A stretch of 64,000 bases of DNA from Lanius collurio (lineage: Eukaryota; Chordata; Aves; Passeriformes; Laniidae): positions 13,641,245 through 13,705,244 of the forward strand of contig JACBWW010000017.1 of assembly GCA_020086605.1 (NCBI GenBank). The letters are read 5' to 3'. The position numbers and the translations under genes are program-made. A model generated the notes under the pieces. It saw only the letters and a program-made list of their open reading frames with translations. It made no database searches and was not told the DNA's origin. Shown piece by piece: positions 48,001 through 63,000 of the stretch; position 1 is the first letter of the stretch; every line of letters begins with the position of its first letter.

Positions 48001-51000
48001 AGATGCTAATGGGAAACAGAAACATGACATAATTAGACCATAGAAACTACCAGTGTCAAGGATCTAGACCTTTAAGTTGTTGCTGCTCTGAGAAATATAT
48101 TCTGTTGATTGTAGATGATGCTGTCAGAGAGATGTCTTATGGGCAAGTTAATGGTGAGAGATTTGGGAAATCTCCTAGAATTGCCAAAGGGATTTTATCT
48201 CTGTGTACTTTCCATATCTATGAATGGACAAAATGGCATTTAGATCTCAAAGTAGTAGTATCTTTTTGAGTGGAAGTTCCATGAGATGCTCAAACCTGCT
48301 ATAACAAGTGAGTGAAAGGTCTTTTACATCTCCAAGCCAAAGACACTCTCTAATCTTAAGCAGGCATTGATGCTCTGTCTGTATCTCTTATGCTTCAGGT
48401 ATTTTCTGAAACTTGGTAAGACTTAAGATGGTTAAGAAGGTGATGAACAGTGGAAACAGATCATAATTTTTGTGAATTAAATGTTTGGAGATGCTACAAT
48501 TCACAGTTCTCCAAACTGTGTCCAAATGTTCCTTTTTCAAGTGTTAAGACTTGTTTAAAAATAGGATATTTTTCATGAAAGAAATGAAAAACCACATCAA
48601 CATGCAGCAGTGTCTTACTGCAAAATAGTAGCCTCAGAGACACACAAACATTTCTGAGAAATAGCTGAAAATGTGTTAGTAGTGGAAGTCATCCCCAAAG
48701 CTTATCTTGCAGGTAGCTGATGAACCTTTAAAAGAAATTCACAAAAATATAATGAGAAGAATGGCAGTCTGTTTGGTTAAATTGTGGGTGGTGTTACAAG
48801 AGTAGCAGCACAATTCAGGCACTTTGAGAGTAAACTCTCCTGCCAGATTAATCTGTACAGCAGGTACAGACAGCTAGTGTCTTGGTGTGAAAACTCAGAC
48901 ACTGGAGGTGGGTCTCTTTTCTGATTGCATCTGCACTGGCTGGAACCGTGACCATCTGCAGTTCATTCTCCAGGGTCTGCAGTGCCCTCCAGGCAGTCAC
49001 ATGGGCCAGCTCAGCTGCTTCTGAGCACTCCCTGTTTCAGCCCAGATGATACCACTTAGGAGAGACTTTCTATTTGGACTGCTTGAGCTTGCTGGATTCA
49101 TTTTTAGTGACCCAGATGCACACATGCATCTCCATAACCCCTGCCAGATGGAGACTTGCAAGCACCGAGGGACAGCTTGTGGGCAGTAACTTCTTTAGTC
49201 AGCACAGTTCTTGCTGGAAAAAGGAGTCTGCCCATAGTCAAGGGATCCTTCCTACCATGTGTGCAAGCCTCAGACTCATCTTCTGCTTTACCTGAGAGAT
49301 GCTCCTCAAAGGTATCAGAAGTGTGGATATTTCAACCCCAGTTACTTTCTTGAACCAGCCTAGTTTTCACAATATTCTAAGATGAAATGAAGAAGGTCAT
49401 ACTATATGGAATAAAACGTGGACTTAAAAGTCAGAGTCTTGAAACTTCTTAGGTCTGGAGGCAGATGGTCTCCTTTCACCTGCATGGCATCTACAGCTTC
49501 CATTTAATGCAATGGCAGAGTTGTGAGATATGAGAGGTTTAATTCATTTCTTGCTCAAAGAAAGTGCATTATTTAAAATAAAACATACAGTATTTTGCTG
49601 TTGGACACTGCTTAGGGGTTGGGATGCTGCTTCTAATGTAAGTAGGTGTTAATTTGTGGACATTGTTCAGGAAAGGTCGTAATAAGTGTCATACAGTCAG
49701 TTTATCAAGTTTATCCCGAATGTAAAACCTACTCATAAAGGATGTATGTAACTCTATGCATCAGATAACACACCTACACATCACTTGAATATATTACCAC
49801 CATCTGAATTCTTAGTGATTTTTTTAAAGTGTGAGTAAGTGTTTCGGTGACTCACATATGAAAGATTTGGGGGAACCAAACAACTCAGCTGAGGGAGAAC
49901 TGAGTAGGAAGTGGCCTGATTGCCATGGGGACAGAACTGAGCAGATGTGGCAGTGAAGGCAGAGTGATACTGAGCTGTCATACAGCTTTTCAGAAATATT
50001 GAAGTATTGTTTTAAAGCATTTATAAGGCATATTAAAGCAAGTAACTACATGCTTTTTCAACATACTTTTAATTTTTATCATTTACAGCTTAGGTATTAT
50101 CTTCCTTCATACTGATAAATTATTTTTAGCTATGGAATTATTTTTTTTAAATGAAAAAAATATTAGTTTTTCTATGTTGTAGGTTGGTACTATGTTATTC
50201 TGGATTTCAGATCTAATGTAAACTCCACAGAGGTATTTTCTAATACTTTTTGAGAAATTTGTCTCTCCCAGGATTGTATTTGTCTTACAAGCTGTAGTGT
50301 TTTCTTTTGAAAAAGTCTTCTAATTTAAAAGAAATGTCTTGGGTTACAGTATATTGCATAGGGTACAGCTGCTATGTATAAATGGAGTTTTAGATCTGAA
50401 GTTCTTTTTTCTTAAGGTTTGTTAGTATGGGGTTTTTTGTGAGCTTAAATCTTTGGTATTTTTAAGCAATCCAGGTTCCCGGAACATCTTAACATTTAAG
50501 ACTGTAGATATTGTTAAATTGGTCACTTTTAGAACAGATTCAAAATATCAAGGGATTTTATTAGAAGCGTCCAACTGTTCATGTTTTCAAAGAATCAGAT
50601 TCCCCTGGATACAATATTTGTTGTAATGCAGTGGTTTCTTATAAAGCCTAAAAAATTGAGGTTTAGTTTTAGTAAAATGTTTCATATTCTGCCAAAAAAG
50701 ACACTAAGCTACTACTAAGTTCTGGCATTTGCAGCAATACTATGTGTCACCCCGCTTCACCGATTTTACAGTGACAGGGAGATAGGATCTTACGTGTAAG
50801 AAAGGTCCAGAACTAAATGGTTGTAAACCTTGTAAAAATAAGATCTGATGGGTTTGAAAGTACTCTGCATTTTCCATTTTATGCATTGGAAAAATATCAC
50901 ATTATTTCCATGCTAGCAGTGCCATTTATTATGTGAGCTTTTCATATTAAGATCTGAAATAGGGCAAAATTAATTAAAATAAGCCAGAGGGTTCGAATTT

Positions 51001-54000
51001 TTCTCAAGAAATTTGATGACTCTCTTTTACTGGCATCTTGAAACAGATCATAACATGTAGTGCTCTTGGAGTGTCACACCCCAGCAGGGCTGTAAGGCAT
51101 AAACCAAAAGGGTTACTCTAAAGGAATATGGCTATAACAGGAACTCCTCTGTAATTGCAGTGCTGATCTGTGTGACAGATAAAAAGTTCTTTTCCCTCCT
51201 CATTTGATAGTCAGAAGTTTAACAGAAGTTAATATTTAAATAAAGAAGGGACACTATGAAACAACCTTGCAAGAAAATTCACAACAAATATGTGTGCTGT
51301 TAAAAGTTTCCAAATCACCATTATCCAAGGGACTAAACACAGTGGTGTGGAAGAGAGTGTTACTGAGTTGTGAGAGTCAATAATACACTAAGCTCAAGAT
51401 TGCTGGAAGGTACTAAGCTTTTGAGGTTTTTATCAGACTCATCTTCTGTGATTTTGCTTACACCTGCCTATCTGTCTTCTCAGCCTGTGGCTATTTGACA
51501 GAGTTCAAGATTTTTCTTCTATCTCCCTTTTATCACCAGATCCTAGGAACTAATGATAGTCAGGGTCAGAAGGTTAGCACTTTGTGCTTATTCTAGAGAA
51601 AGCTGTTTTCTCTTGTGCTTGCAGAATTCCCAAGTGGGCAGGGTTTTTAGTACAGACCTACAAACTCACTGTATGATTTTTCACAATATTCACGCACTTT
51701 TGATCATTAATATACAACACAGTTTAAAAAATGGGGTAAGATCGTACATGTGGATCTAGTAGTGTCCCAGCTGGCATGCTAAGATCCTCTGTTGAGGCTG
51801 GGAAACATGACTTCTAGTTCCATTACTGTAATGTTCATGCATTTAATGCTAAACAATAACTGGGCAAAAGACAGATACTCCAATTATTGTGGACTTGAAC
51901 CCAAACTGACATTTTCCTACCTGCATCCAGTATAGTTGGCCATAGCATGATTGATGACCTTAATGATTTTTGCATTACCATAGCAGGGGAAAATTTTCCA
52001 TACACTCTTTAGCTTATGGAGCTGAAGAGGAAAAGCATCCCAAGTCTGTTATTCCAAGAGTGTGGTATTATGTTATCATCACAAAAGGTAGACACCCTTA
52101 GCAATGCCTCCTGGCAGCCCAAAAGGAGTGCCTGAGTAGGATTATGACAGTTCTGGAGGGTATGCTTCCTAAATTTTGCTTTTATCCATAAGTTTTAAAA
52201 TTTATTTGCTTCCCATCTCTGGAGAAAAATTATGTGCTGTGAACCTCACCTTACATGACTGAAGAGCCCTGTAAAATTATTAGTACCTTTTCTCATCCTG
52301 GAACATACACAGATTAAATGTCTATGTTTTAAATATTATTTTAGAGAATAAAAATAAATTAGAGTACAAGGAAATCTCAGACTACAATCTGTGGAAACTC
52401 ACCTGAGTTTTAAGGATTTATTGTGTTTCTGATCCACATATAAGCCAAAACCTTTGTTATCATATGTTCTTGATTTGTGACCTTGCCTATCTTTTTGAGT
52501 GTTTGGGTGCTGTTTGTGCCATATGGTTATTAAACAAAATAACCCATTTAACCACTGCTAAGCAAGTATATAAAATTTAATTGCTAAATCAGAAATTTAA
52601 AAATGAAATAATTTATTGTCTAAAATCCTTAATAGCCAAGTTAACTGGTCTAAATTGTACTTCAATTTATGACGGTTTGGCCCTTTTTTAAGATACCTTA
52701 CCTTCCTTGGATTAACTATAGAGAAGGCATGCAGGAGTCCTGGTACACAAAAAATTATGGAGTGTCTGAACAGATGATTGCAAACAATTCCATTTATTAA
52801 GTGTAATAAGTTACTGTTTCCCAAAGTGTTGTTTAAGCTCAGTGACCTGCCTTGCTTTTAAAGTAGGCAAGAAACATACCCAGTTGTTACCACAGGTCAG
52901 CTGATAAGGAATACCTTGCTGTCAGTAAGTTCATTGTTTGTCTCTCTCTGTCCAAAGCCAACTTCCTCATTGCAAAACTCTGGCCTTCCCTGGAACTGGA
53001 TAGACTAGCTGAATTTGAAGCAGTTCCAAACCTGACTGGTAGAGCTTTTAGTTAAGGAAGAAAAAAGGAACAACAAAAAGGAAGAAATAGAATTAAAAAA
53101 AAGTAAATATTGAAATGACTTATAGATCTACCCCTACAGGAGTAAAATATGTCTTATACTGTAACTAGAACTCTGCTAGGCACACACCTACACCATTTTA
53201 AAATTTGCTATCTTTTGTTATCCTGGCAATAGCAATAAGGCCAGTCTCAGTGCAGCAGAGTCAGTGGTGTGGTCAGCTCAGGAAGGCAGCTTGAAAGCTT
53301 TCAGAGATGTACAAAGCTGTCAGTGCTTCAGTGCACATGTACCTGTACTTCCCTGTGGCAAAGGGGATGTTCTGGCAGTGGGTGTGTGCCAGTTTACTGG
53401 ATTGGTTCTCTGTTGGCTCAGCATTGTTGGATTGTTTGCAAGGTATTCAAGGCACCTCTTAAAAATATATCAGTGACCTGGCACCTGACTGTTTTGAATG
53501 TGGGTGTGCTCCGGAGGTTGCAGACTGGCCTTTGGTATACATTTGCTTCTGGGGAAGGGAAAGCAAACTTTCCAGTCTTTACTGGGAAGTGATCCATATC
53601 ATTCCCACTCATTTGCACAAATCTCCACCTTAACAGTTCTTACTAGTTGCCCTCTGAATGTTGCTACTTAAGCCTGGATAGTCCCTTTAGCTGCCTGCCA
53701 TGAAAACTGTGACAGCTCATGTTCTACACCCTAGAGGTCTTCTGTTCTTAGCTGTTGTTCTTGAGAGAAGAAACCCAAAATTGTATTGATTCAAGTGTGC
53801 TGTTGCTTCTAAGTATGTACAGCATCTTATGTACTACCACTTGACTTCTGCTGATTCACTGAGGATATTTCATAGCCTATACTTTATATATCAGTTTGGC
53901 TTTACTTATTAGCCAAAATAGGTTAACAGAGCATGTAGATGCCATACTGATACTTCCCCAACTAACATATTCATATTTTGAAGTATTTCTCAGGAGGCAG

Positions 54001-57000
54001 GTTGCAAAGCAATTTAGTTTCATACTAGGATCCAAGGGACAACTGAATGGTCTGTCATTGACTTTTTTTGGTCAAAACCTTCCTGGAAAACCCAGTTGTA
54101 GGAGATGGAATGATGGTGTGAAGTAAAAAAGCTGTTCTAATGGGAATTCTCAGGTTGGAGGATCTGCTCTATCACCCAAGGGGACAAAGGCAACATGGAA
54201 CAGGCCTGATGGTCACATTCTTTTTTGTTTCGAGTTTCCCTGATGAATTTTGGGAGAAAAAGGTAACCACGTTTTTTTTTTAAGAAATTCCATATGAACT
54301 CTGTAGACTGTAGTAATTAGATGTGTGATAATGACCTTGTGTCCATATTTCATAATTTAGTTATGCATTTAAACTGTTCTGTTAAAGCTACTTTTTGCTA
54401 TGATTAAAGAATCTTTGTTTCACTGAGCCCAATATTAATGTATTCCAGATTCTGTTTCTTCAGAAGAGTAACAGATGTTCACAGTTTGGTGCAATTTTCA
54501 GATGAGCAATGCTGTTTATAATGAATTTTCCTGAGACCACCCAACTCATTTCACTTGTAACTTGAACTATGTCCAAGTGTTGATCTCAGGAGATGTAAAA
54601 GAGATGTAATAATTCTGTGCCCCACCCAGTTCAAAATACATGACTTAGTATAGATGGAATTTAAATATGTATACTTCCAATCTACATAGAAAGCAAAAGT
54701 TTTATCTTGTATGCCTTGAAAAATGGTGGTGGAAATAACATTCTTGCTTTATAGAATTAAATAAAATTATACAACAAAGATGAACAAGTGAAGAACCACA
54801 ACACAGCAATTAAAACCAAAGAAATGGAGATTTATCCTGGAAAATGCAGATTTACTAAGCACAGGAAAAAAATTGGAAATGTATTATTAACTATAGCTTG
54901 TGATGAAGTGTGGGGATGTGACACAACACATCATGTCTTGTCAGAAACAGCTGCAATAAATTTTGTGCTGCATTAACTAAAACACTGTGATTTAGAGCTG
55001 TGTCTATCCAAGCCGATATATTTAGTGTCAAATATTAAAAAACAAAAAAAAAATTTAGGGATTTTATAAAGCAAGTATTGAGGAACTTTAGGTGACAGAA
55101 AGTGAATCTTCAATTCATATTTCTGTATTTATAAGAAACCTCAGAGACTCAATTATATCAGTTGGAACAACTCCCAAAGGAAGAAAGAAGTTCTGAATGA
55201 CTTAAAATTAAAATTAAACTAACAGTTCTGAACTGACATTAATTGGTACTGAATGAAACAGATTTTTTATTTCCTGACATTCATTGTACTTTATACTTAA
55301 CATTTTAGTGTAGTGTTATTTTGAGATTATAAACTGCGAACTCAGAAATATGCACTGAGAGGTTCCCATGGTAACAATAGTGTGCAAATTATCTATGTGA
55401 ACATTATGATCAGGGTAATGTCACACCGTGGTATTGAGCCTTGCTGTTTGGCAGGTATGTATTTTACAACATGAGTTAACTGATGAATGTAGATAATTTT
55501 AAATGGCATTGAAATCAATGATCTGATTTTTTTTTTTTAACAAGGGAATTGCTCTCCTCTGTGATGCAAGGAATTTTTAAAAATTTTTTTGAAAATACCT
55601 TGGGTGTGGTGCCAGGGGTTCTGAGCTGTGTATATAAAAACCATATAGAAAATGATATGGTTTTTAGGCACCATGAATACTCAGCCTTATCCTCTGGCAG
55701 CACTTGTTCTCAGTCAGAACACCAGGATTTTCATAAATGTGAGCAGTTGTGTCCCAACAGGCATGTGTGAATGCAGAGATTGACGGGATGCTGTGATCCC
55801 CCTGCTCTCAATGGCTTTTGTGTTTGCTTAGCTGCTTGCCAGCAGTGAAGATGCTATTTCAGCATCTTCCTTTCAGCTGAAGCCAGAAATACCAAGTGCA
55901 AAGGAAACAGTGCTGCTGTGAATACTGTTGAAAGAGAGGGGTTTTTTTTGTGAAAATAAATAAATTCATTAATCATTGCACCTCACTGTTATCTTTTTTT
56001 CCTCTTTCTCTTTTTCAACTAGCAGCTAAGGGCAAACTGCCCTTAATTCTTCAGTAATTCTTGTGTGCTGGTTGCTAATGAAATTCTACACTTTCTCATT
56101 TGGAAGTGAAAAAATATTTTGTCAGCGCCTTGGTTACACATGCTGTGGTAGATATTAGAAACAATCTTCTTTTTATGGTCTTATAATAGTCTTGACTTGA
56201 ATACATCCCTGACTTTTGAAGAGTGACCTATCTTCCTTTACAACAAAAGACTTATGCTTTTAAACCTGAATTTAAAATCTTCTCAATCTCCACTTTTTAT
56301 TTAGTTTTAAAATAATCTTCTGAGGAAAACAGTTGTTTGCTTTGCTGTTGTTTGGGATTTTTTTTCTGTTTTTCTTTACAAAAGTAAAAGAAATATTGAA
56401 ACTTATATTAGAAGATGTATGGGACGTAACCTTCATTGCTGCTCTAGCTCTGTTTCCCAGGAAATGGATCAGAGCAGCATGAAATTTATCTAAAGCTCCC
56501 AGATCCGGTGCAGAAAAAGTGAAGCCAGGTCTAAAACTGTCTTTTAAAGCAATGACTGCTGAGGACCTCTTACAAAGCTGTGATGTGAGGGTTTTGTGGA
56601 GAGTAGAGTCTGAGTAAAAGCCACAGAGCCTTTTGGTGGGTCTGTAGAATGCAAACTTGGAGCAATTCTCATCTGGGCAATTCTACAACCTTTGCTTACA
56701 GTTACTCAGGAAGGCTATATTAACATAGACAATCCATTCCCATGAGGACCACGAATAGTTCCTGGGTTGCCAGGATTGCTTGTGATCAGGTATCTGCAAA
56801 GGTGCTTGGAAGTCCCTGAACTTCTGCTACGTGGGCTGTGAGCGAGGGCAGGTGTGGTTCCATCTGCACAGGGGGCAGCTCTGACCCTCCAAGTGCTGCC
56901 TCTGCTTGTCCTGTTTTGGGAGGGGAAGAAGCTATAAACCCCTTAGTCAGTAGATCCTTATCTACCTGGTAAGTCCTCATGTCCACTATTTACCTGTGGA

Positions 57001-60000
57001 AAAACATTTGACTTCAGAGCTCTGGATTTATGGAATAAAAGCAGAGTATTCAAGTATTGTGTTTTTGTCAGTTGTTTGTAATGGTGAAGCTTCCTGGTGT
57101 TACCAGTAAACCACAGTGTCACATTGTGGTACTGCAGCTATTATTAAAATTGGACTAATGCTATCCTCCTATGGGTAGGAAGATTAGATTAGCATATGCA
57201 TCAATTTGGCAAAAAACCCACATAACTATACTTATTTCTGCTCTTGCTTTTTCTGAAAAGTTCATATAGCCTGTCCACCACCATCTATTTTTTAGTTTGC
57301 CACATTCTTTAAGGCCTCTTTTGTCTTGCCTTAGAAGTAGGGTGTCCACGAGTCTCCCTTATGTGATCTTAACTCTGTGTTCTGCTGATAATGAATTAGA
57401 GCTAGAGCTGGTTGAGAATTTTCCATCAGAAAGAATTTCAGCTAGAAATGTCTATAAAACAAATCCAGCAAAAACCCCCAAATCTGATTTTTTCAAAGAA
57501 ATACCTTTTTTAATAGGAAAATCAAAACATACTATTCTATTGCATTTAGTTTGACCTGATTGGCCATATTTAAGTAATTGACCTCAAGGATTTTATCTTT
57601 GAGTCAGTTGAAAAAGAACAAACAAAGCTCTGGAAACTGTATGACACAGTGAAAATATTTTTGCTAGTACGTGATAAATTTTGCAAAACTTTTTTTTCCC
57701 CTGAAAAAGATGGAGTGAGTTCCTCCAAAAAGGGCTGAGATGTAAGCACATTTAGCCTGTGTTTCCAAAAACTGCTCCAAACCAAGAATGTGCTTACAGG
57801 TGTTTGGGCAAGTGTTGAGACGCTTCTGTACTCCCATTCTGAAAGGGATAAATACGTTACTCAACACTTGTCATATTAAGAAATAGCAAGCAAGGGAACA
57901 CTATTTTAAAAAGAAAGATGCACCCTTTTCTAGTCCTGTAAAGCCTAGAGTTTGATGTTAGCTTAAAAACAACCTGGAGGTGCAGGAAGACACAGGAAGA
58001 AATGAGAGTGTGGTTTTCTTGTACACCAATACTAACAAGCATTAGAAAATAATCATAACCAAGACTAGTAATCAAGATTCAAAAAAAAAAAAGTAACATT
58101 TATATTTTGATTTTATGCAGTTATAACCAATTTCAAAGTTTTGTCTTTCTTCTTCCAGAATGATCAGTCTATGCAGGATATGCAGATAATGGGAGGAGAT
58201 GATCTTTCAAAGCTGGCTGGCAAGGTTTGTTAATTTTAAATTTAAGAAAGTAAAGAAATTCACTAAAAATACTTGAGAAAAGCTATATAATTTTTGTCAG
58301 ATACTAATACTGGAATCAAAGATATTTATTTTTCTATATTAAATTGCTGTGATGCCATTGCTTTCAGATTGCAGATGCCCAAAAAGGTCAGAATGTAGCC
58401 TCTCCATCCTTGTGTAGGGATTTACCAGTAGTTATATATGTACTACCAGTGAGACTGTGGACAAAATTTGTGCTGTAATTTGAGCTTGTTTATGCCATGG
58501 GCCTTGTTTTTTCTGCCTTCAGTGGGTGCACACAAGCAAACTGCATAGTGCATATCCCTGTTGAATTCAGTGTATGAGTTTATTACCATTTTGCCTACTG
58601 CACAGAATTCACTTGTGGAACCTTTCACTCAGAGAATCAGATGGGATTTTTTATTTCAGCATCAAGCTGGCTCTATGACTGAATCTGCTCTGTGCTTGAG
58701 CATTGTGGTAAGGAGGAAGAGTGGTCTGAGGCAGTGAAAAGGCTATTTTCATCCAACTATGGTAATACAAAGCAGTACTTTGAAAAGGAAGGAAGGCTGA
58801 TTTCATTAGGCAAATGGTCTATGTGGCAAATGGTCAGAAAATGGTTTCTTTACTTATGCATTAAGGCAACATAATACTTATCTTGTTATTTGTACTGTAT
58901 GTGCAGTCACTGTTTTATTAGGTGGTTCTAGATCATATCAGTTTCTTCAAAGCACTTGGAGCACTAGCAAACTCATTTGTCTTGTTGTACTATAGCACAC
59001 AAGAAAAAGAAAATAAAAACTTAACTTTAAATATTTCATTTATATTAAATAGCTTTTGATGCAACTAGAACTGTAATTTAAAAAGTGCTGTTATACTCAG
59101 AATATTTTAGTGATTTATATGTACTCAATTTACACTTCTAAATACTCCTGCTGGGTGATGTTTCCAAATTACCACTAAAGCATTAATCATATTCTGGGGA
59201 AATATTAATTAATTTGCTACTTTCTGATATTCAAACACTGGAGTTACCTGTTTTTCTATGATGATTTTGCATATGTTTCTCTACCTCAGAGGCAGAACTG
59301 GTAGCGCACCTATTCATCTTACTTAGCATTTATCTTTCCCTGATAGTTCAAACACTTTCTAAACTTCCAGACCCAGCTTTGCTTCCCCTTCTTCCAATCC
59401 CAAATTTCCTTGATTAATGGTTGCAGATATTATTTCCAGACATAATATTTTCAGTGTCATATGAATTCACTGGGCAAAACATTATTTTTTGCATGACTTT
59501 TGTGTGTTTATCTGAGTCCACATGTGTATGAGAGAGGAGGAAGATTTTTCCCTATTTAGTCCTGCTCTTACCAAAAATTCAGTCAATTGTTTTTGTACAA
59601 TGAAAATCCTGGTAATCCTTTTCTCAGTGGCACAGCTCTCCTGTTCCCAGGTATGGAATGGGACACAAAATTTGGCTGTTGGGAGGCTGGGAGATACTCG
59701 GGGAGAAGACTGAGCAGCATCATAGTTAAAGATTGCTGGGGAAGGAGGCTGGGCTCCTGGGTAGGTGTGAAGCAGCTGGATTGGGAATAAAGGCAGTTGC
59801 TGCTCGGGAAGGGAGCCCGGTGCTGGGAGCTGCGTGTGGAGGCTGGAGTGGGGCAGGAGGGGAGAGCTGGGACTGCCAGGGGAGCAGACACTCAAAGGGC
59901 CTATTTGGCATTTGTTTGTGTGTGGGGCTGTCTGGGACACAGCTCATGTATAATGAAATAGCATTTTCACTCGAACACGTGAGAACAGGGTTCCCTTAAG

Positions 60001-63000
60001 ACTTATTTTACTGTTTGAAAAGCTGGAATGCAAAGCTTGGGCTCAAATGCTCATGCTTACGTCTCTAGAGTTGGATATGGAAAGGAGTGGCCTTATGTCC
60101 ACAGATGCCAACTCCTCCATCTGTTGCTGACTTCAGCATTTAGTGCAAGTATTCAGCACATTTTACTAATCAGCCATTTGTGGGCTGATTCAGAGCCTCC
60201 TACATCCTTCATCTTTCCTTGAAGTGTTTTTTAGTACCTCTCTTTAGCTGCTGGCTTTTAAAACTGCCGGTTCCGTTACCATCCAACGTCACTGAGTCAA
60301 TTAGTTGAAGACTTACTCATAGAATTTAACTTCCCTGCTGTAGAGCAAGCTCTGTTCTTCCTCTGCCTGCTTGGAGTACTTAAAAAGAAAAGATTGTAAT
60401 TACATTGAAAATTTAATATACCAAGTGAAATCCCATTAATTCACTGATCATGGAAGGTGTTTTCAAAAGTACCAGTGTGGGTTTGGAATATAAGTTCCAT
60501 AAAGTTTCTGTAAATTTGAAAAGCATCAATAAATGTAAACAGTTTTGAAACTTACAGACAAAAGATTCTGAGATTTTAATGTTGGACTGCCTTTCATTAA
60601 GTGATAATACCTGGAACCTTAGGTAACCTATAATCTGAGTGAAGAACTAAGGCATGTTCATACTTTGCTGGTTATTGGAAAAACAGATTACTGACTGAAC
60701 ATACTAGTATATAAATTCATTTTTTTTGCTGAGAAAACTTTAAAAAAGCAAAAAAATTTAAAAGCTAATTAAAAAGAGGCTGTTAAGGATAATAGCTCTT
60801 CAGAATAATACCTCCTCTGAACTTCTGTCTCAACAATATGCTTTTGTTTATAAAAATATTATAAGCCTGGCAAAAATGTATAATGACCCAAACCACAAAA
60901 AGGAAAAATATTATGAGAGTTAGCATACAGACCCAAACTGCCCAAATTTTTATCTGAAGAAAATCATCCCCCATTTGAAATTACTCTTCTGTGAAGAAGG
61001 TCACTGGAGCAAGAATGAAGTTTTACATGGCACCAATCATTAAGGTACTTGAAGAATGAATCCTGATATAGCTTAACACGCTAATGCTTTGTAACTATTT
61101 CTATTCAGAAAAATATAATTTAAAAATCTCTCCTTTAATCATGTACATAGTGAACATAAAGTTTCTCAGTATCTGATTTCATAGTTAAGTAGTTACTTAG
61201 TTTTCAATTACTTTAAAGCTGAAATGCTCACTTGGGTAAATTTATCATTAATGTTTGTAAAGAGGAAAACATTTTGAAAAGGGGAGAAAAGTAATTACTG
61301 TTCAGAAATCTGTTTCGCAGCAAGATGGTAATGAAAATATATGAAAATGAGGTGAAAGAACAAACAATATAACCCTGTGTAGTATCAATACTGTAACCAT
61401 ACTGTATAATACTGTAAAAATTCACAACGTATTTTCAAGTGTTTGTGACATTTGAACAAAGCAAATTTTAAAGCATCTAGAAACTTCAGTAGGTTCAGCT
61501 GTAGTAGAGTCGTGAGTACCACTGCCATTTATCTCTTCCATTTGTATGTATGTATATTTTGTCTGAAGAGCTTTGGGGCTGGTTTTGTAGTCCAAAGTCT
61601 CCATTGACAGGAATCACTCTCTATATCACTCCATATGTAAAATATGTCCTGTTAGCTTTCAGAAAGCTCTTATACCACTTTGATTTGTCTCCTTGCAAAT
61701 GACATAAGTTAGATAAAATCTTAAATTTGAAGTTTATATCATTTTGCAATTAAATACTACTTGCAGTTGTATAATACATTTGATGTCAAAATCAGATCCA
61801 TATATTACTGTCATTACCCCTATTTCTGCATAGCACAGAATGTGAACAAGAATAATCATTATTAATGTTTAAGTTAATAAGAACTTCAAATTAAAACAGA
61901 GTAGTTTTAGAGTTAGTGCAATACAATTATGGAGCCAGTGAATTTCTGAAATTCTGTCAATGCTTATGTTCTGTATGAATTCTCCTTATTCATATTAAGT
62001 ACTTGTTGACAGCTAGTGGTATTGTTATTTTCAGAGAAGTGTAGAAGGTAATAAATAGCATCAAGAAAAAACAAAGTGAGTATTTGTGTTTTTTATGCAC
62101 TTCATTGTGTTAGTTTCAGCACTCCATCACTACTCTTATGGTCTCCTAAAATGACTGATCAGCTCATACAAAAAAGAAGTTTCACTCAGAAGAAGATATC
62201 CTTCATGTAGCACTCCTCACTTCCTTCTGGCAGGATTTGTGCTATAAAATCTCCAAAATTCCTTTATATGTCTTGCCTAAATCAATTTATCCACTGTCTA
62301 CCATTTTCTTGCCCAGCTTGTCATTTGTGAGGATGTTCCAGGAATATAAAGCATTCTTACTTTCTTTTCTTATGCCTCTCATTTCATTCCTGTTTTACTG
62401 AACCATTTTCTGTGCATGTCATAGGCTCCAGAAACACTTCAGAGAGCTGTTTCTCTATCATTCTCTTAAATATGTTAGCACTTCACTATTTAATAAACCA
62501 TACATGCGGCAGCTAATGTTTTATTCTCTAGATTAATATACATATTATCCTCACCATTTGAAGTTTATTTCCCAGAATTCTATTAATTCTATACTTCTTA
62601 CATTCTCTCCATCAGTATTCACTGCCTTGACTATTGTTGTGATTCCTTCCCCTATATGCATTCCTTTCCAGAGTAACACCAATAAATTTGCAGAAACAAT
62701 AATGCCATTCTCTTTAGAACATTTTGTACATGAGAGGCAGTTTACATGACAATAAAGGTGTACAAGATTCACTATACACTTTGGAAATAGTCATGTCCTC
62801 CAGTGACCTCAACATCTTACTTTATTCCTATCAGACATGCAGACTTGCCTTTCTCATCTTTTCAAAGGTTGATTTTATTGTCTTGAAGCACTGCACATCT
62901 TCATTACCTCTGCTTAACTGCCATCTTTAGTCACTTCTGTTGTTCTGCATTTTTTCGTAATTAGATTTGATACTGTCTATTCTTCTGACAGTTACCATCC

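Noticed and set aside
59482..59999. Overlapping frames of 60-150 codons on both strands in PRTFDC1 intron 4
   Set aside because: GC-richer patch open in many phases at once, which is a composition effect; no domain seen.
61841..61862. Candidate 18-base PRTFDC1 exon 5 at 'cagaatgtgaacaag'
   Set aside because: Starts like Asn-Val but continues wrongly and has no donor GT at the expected place.
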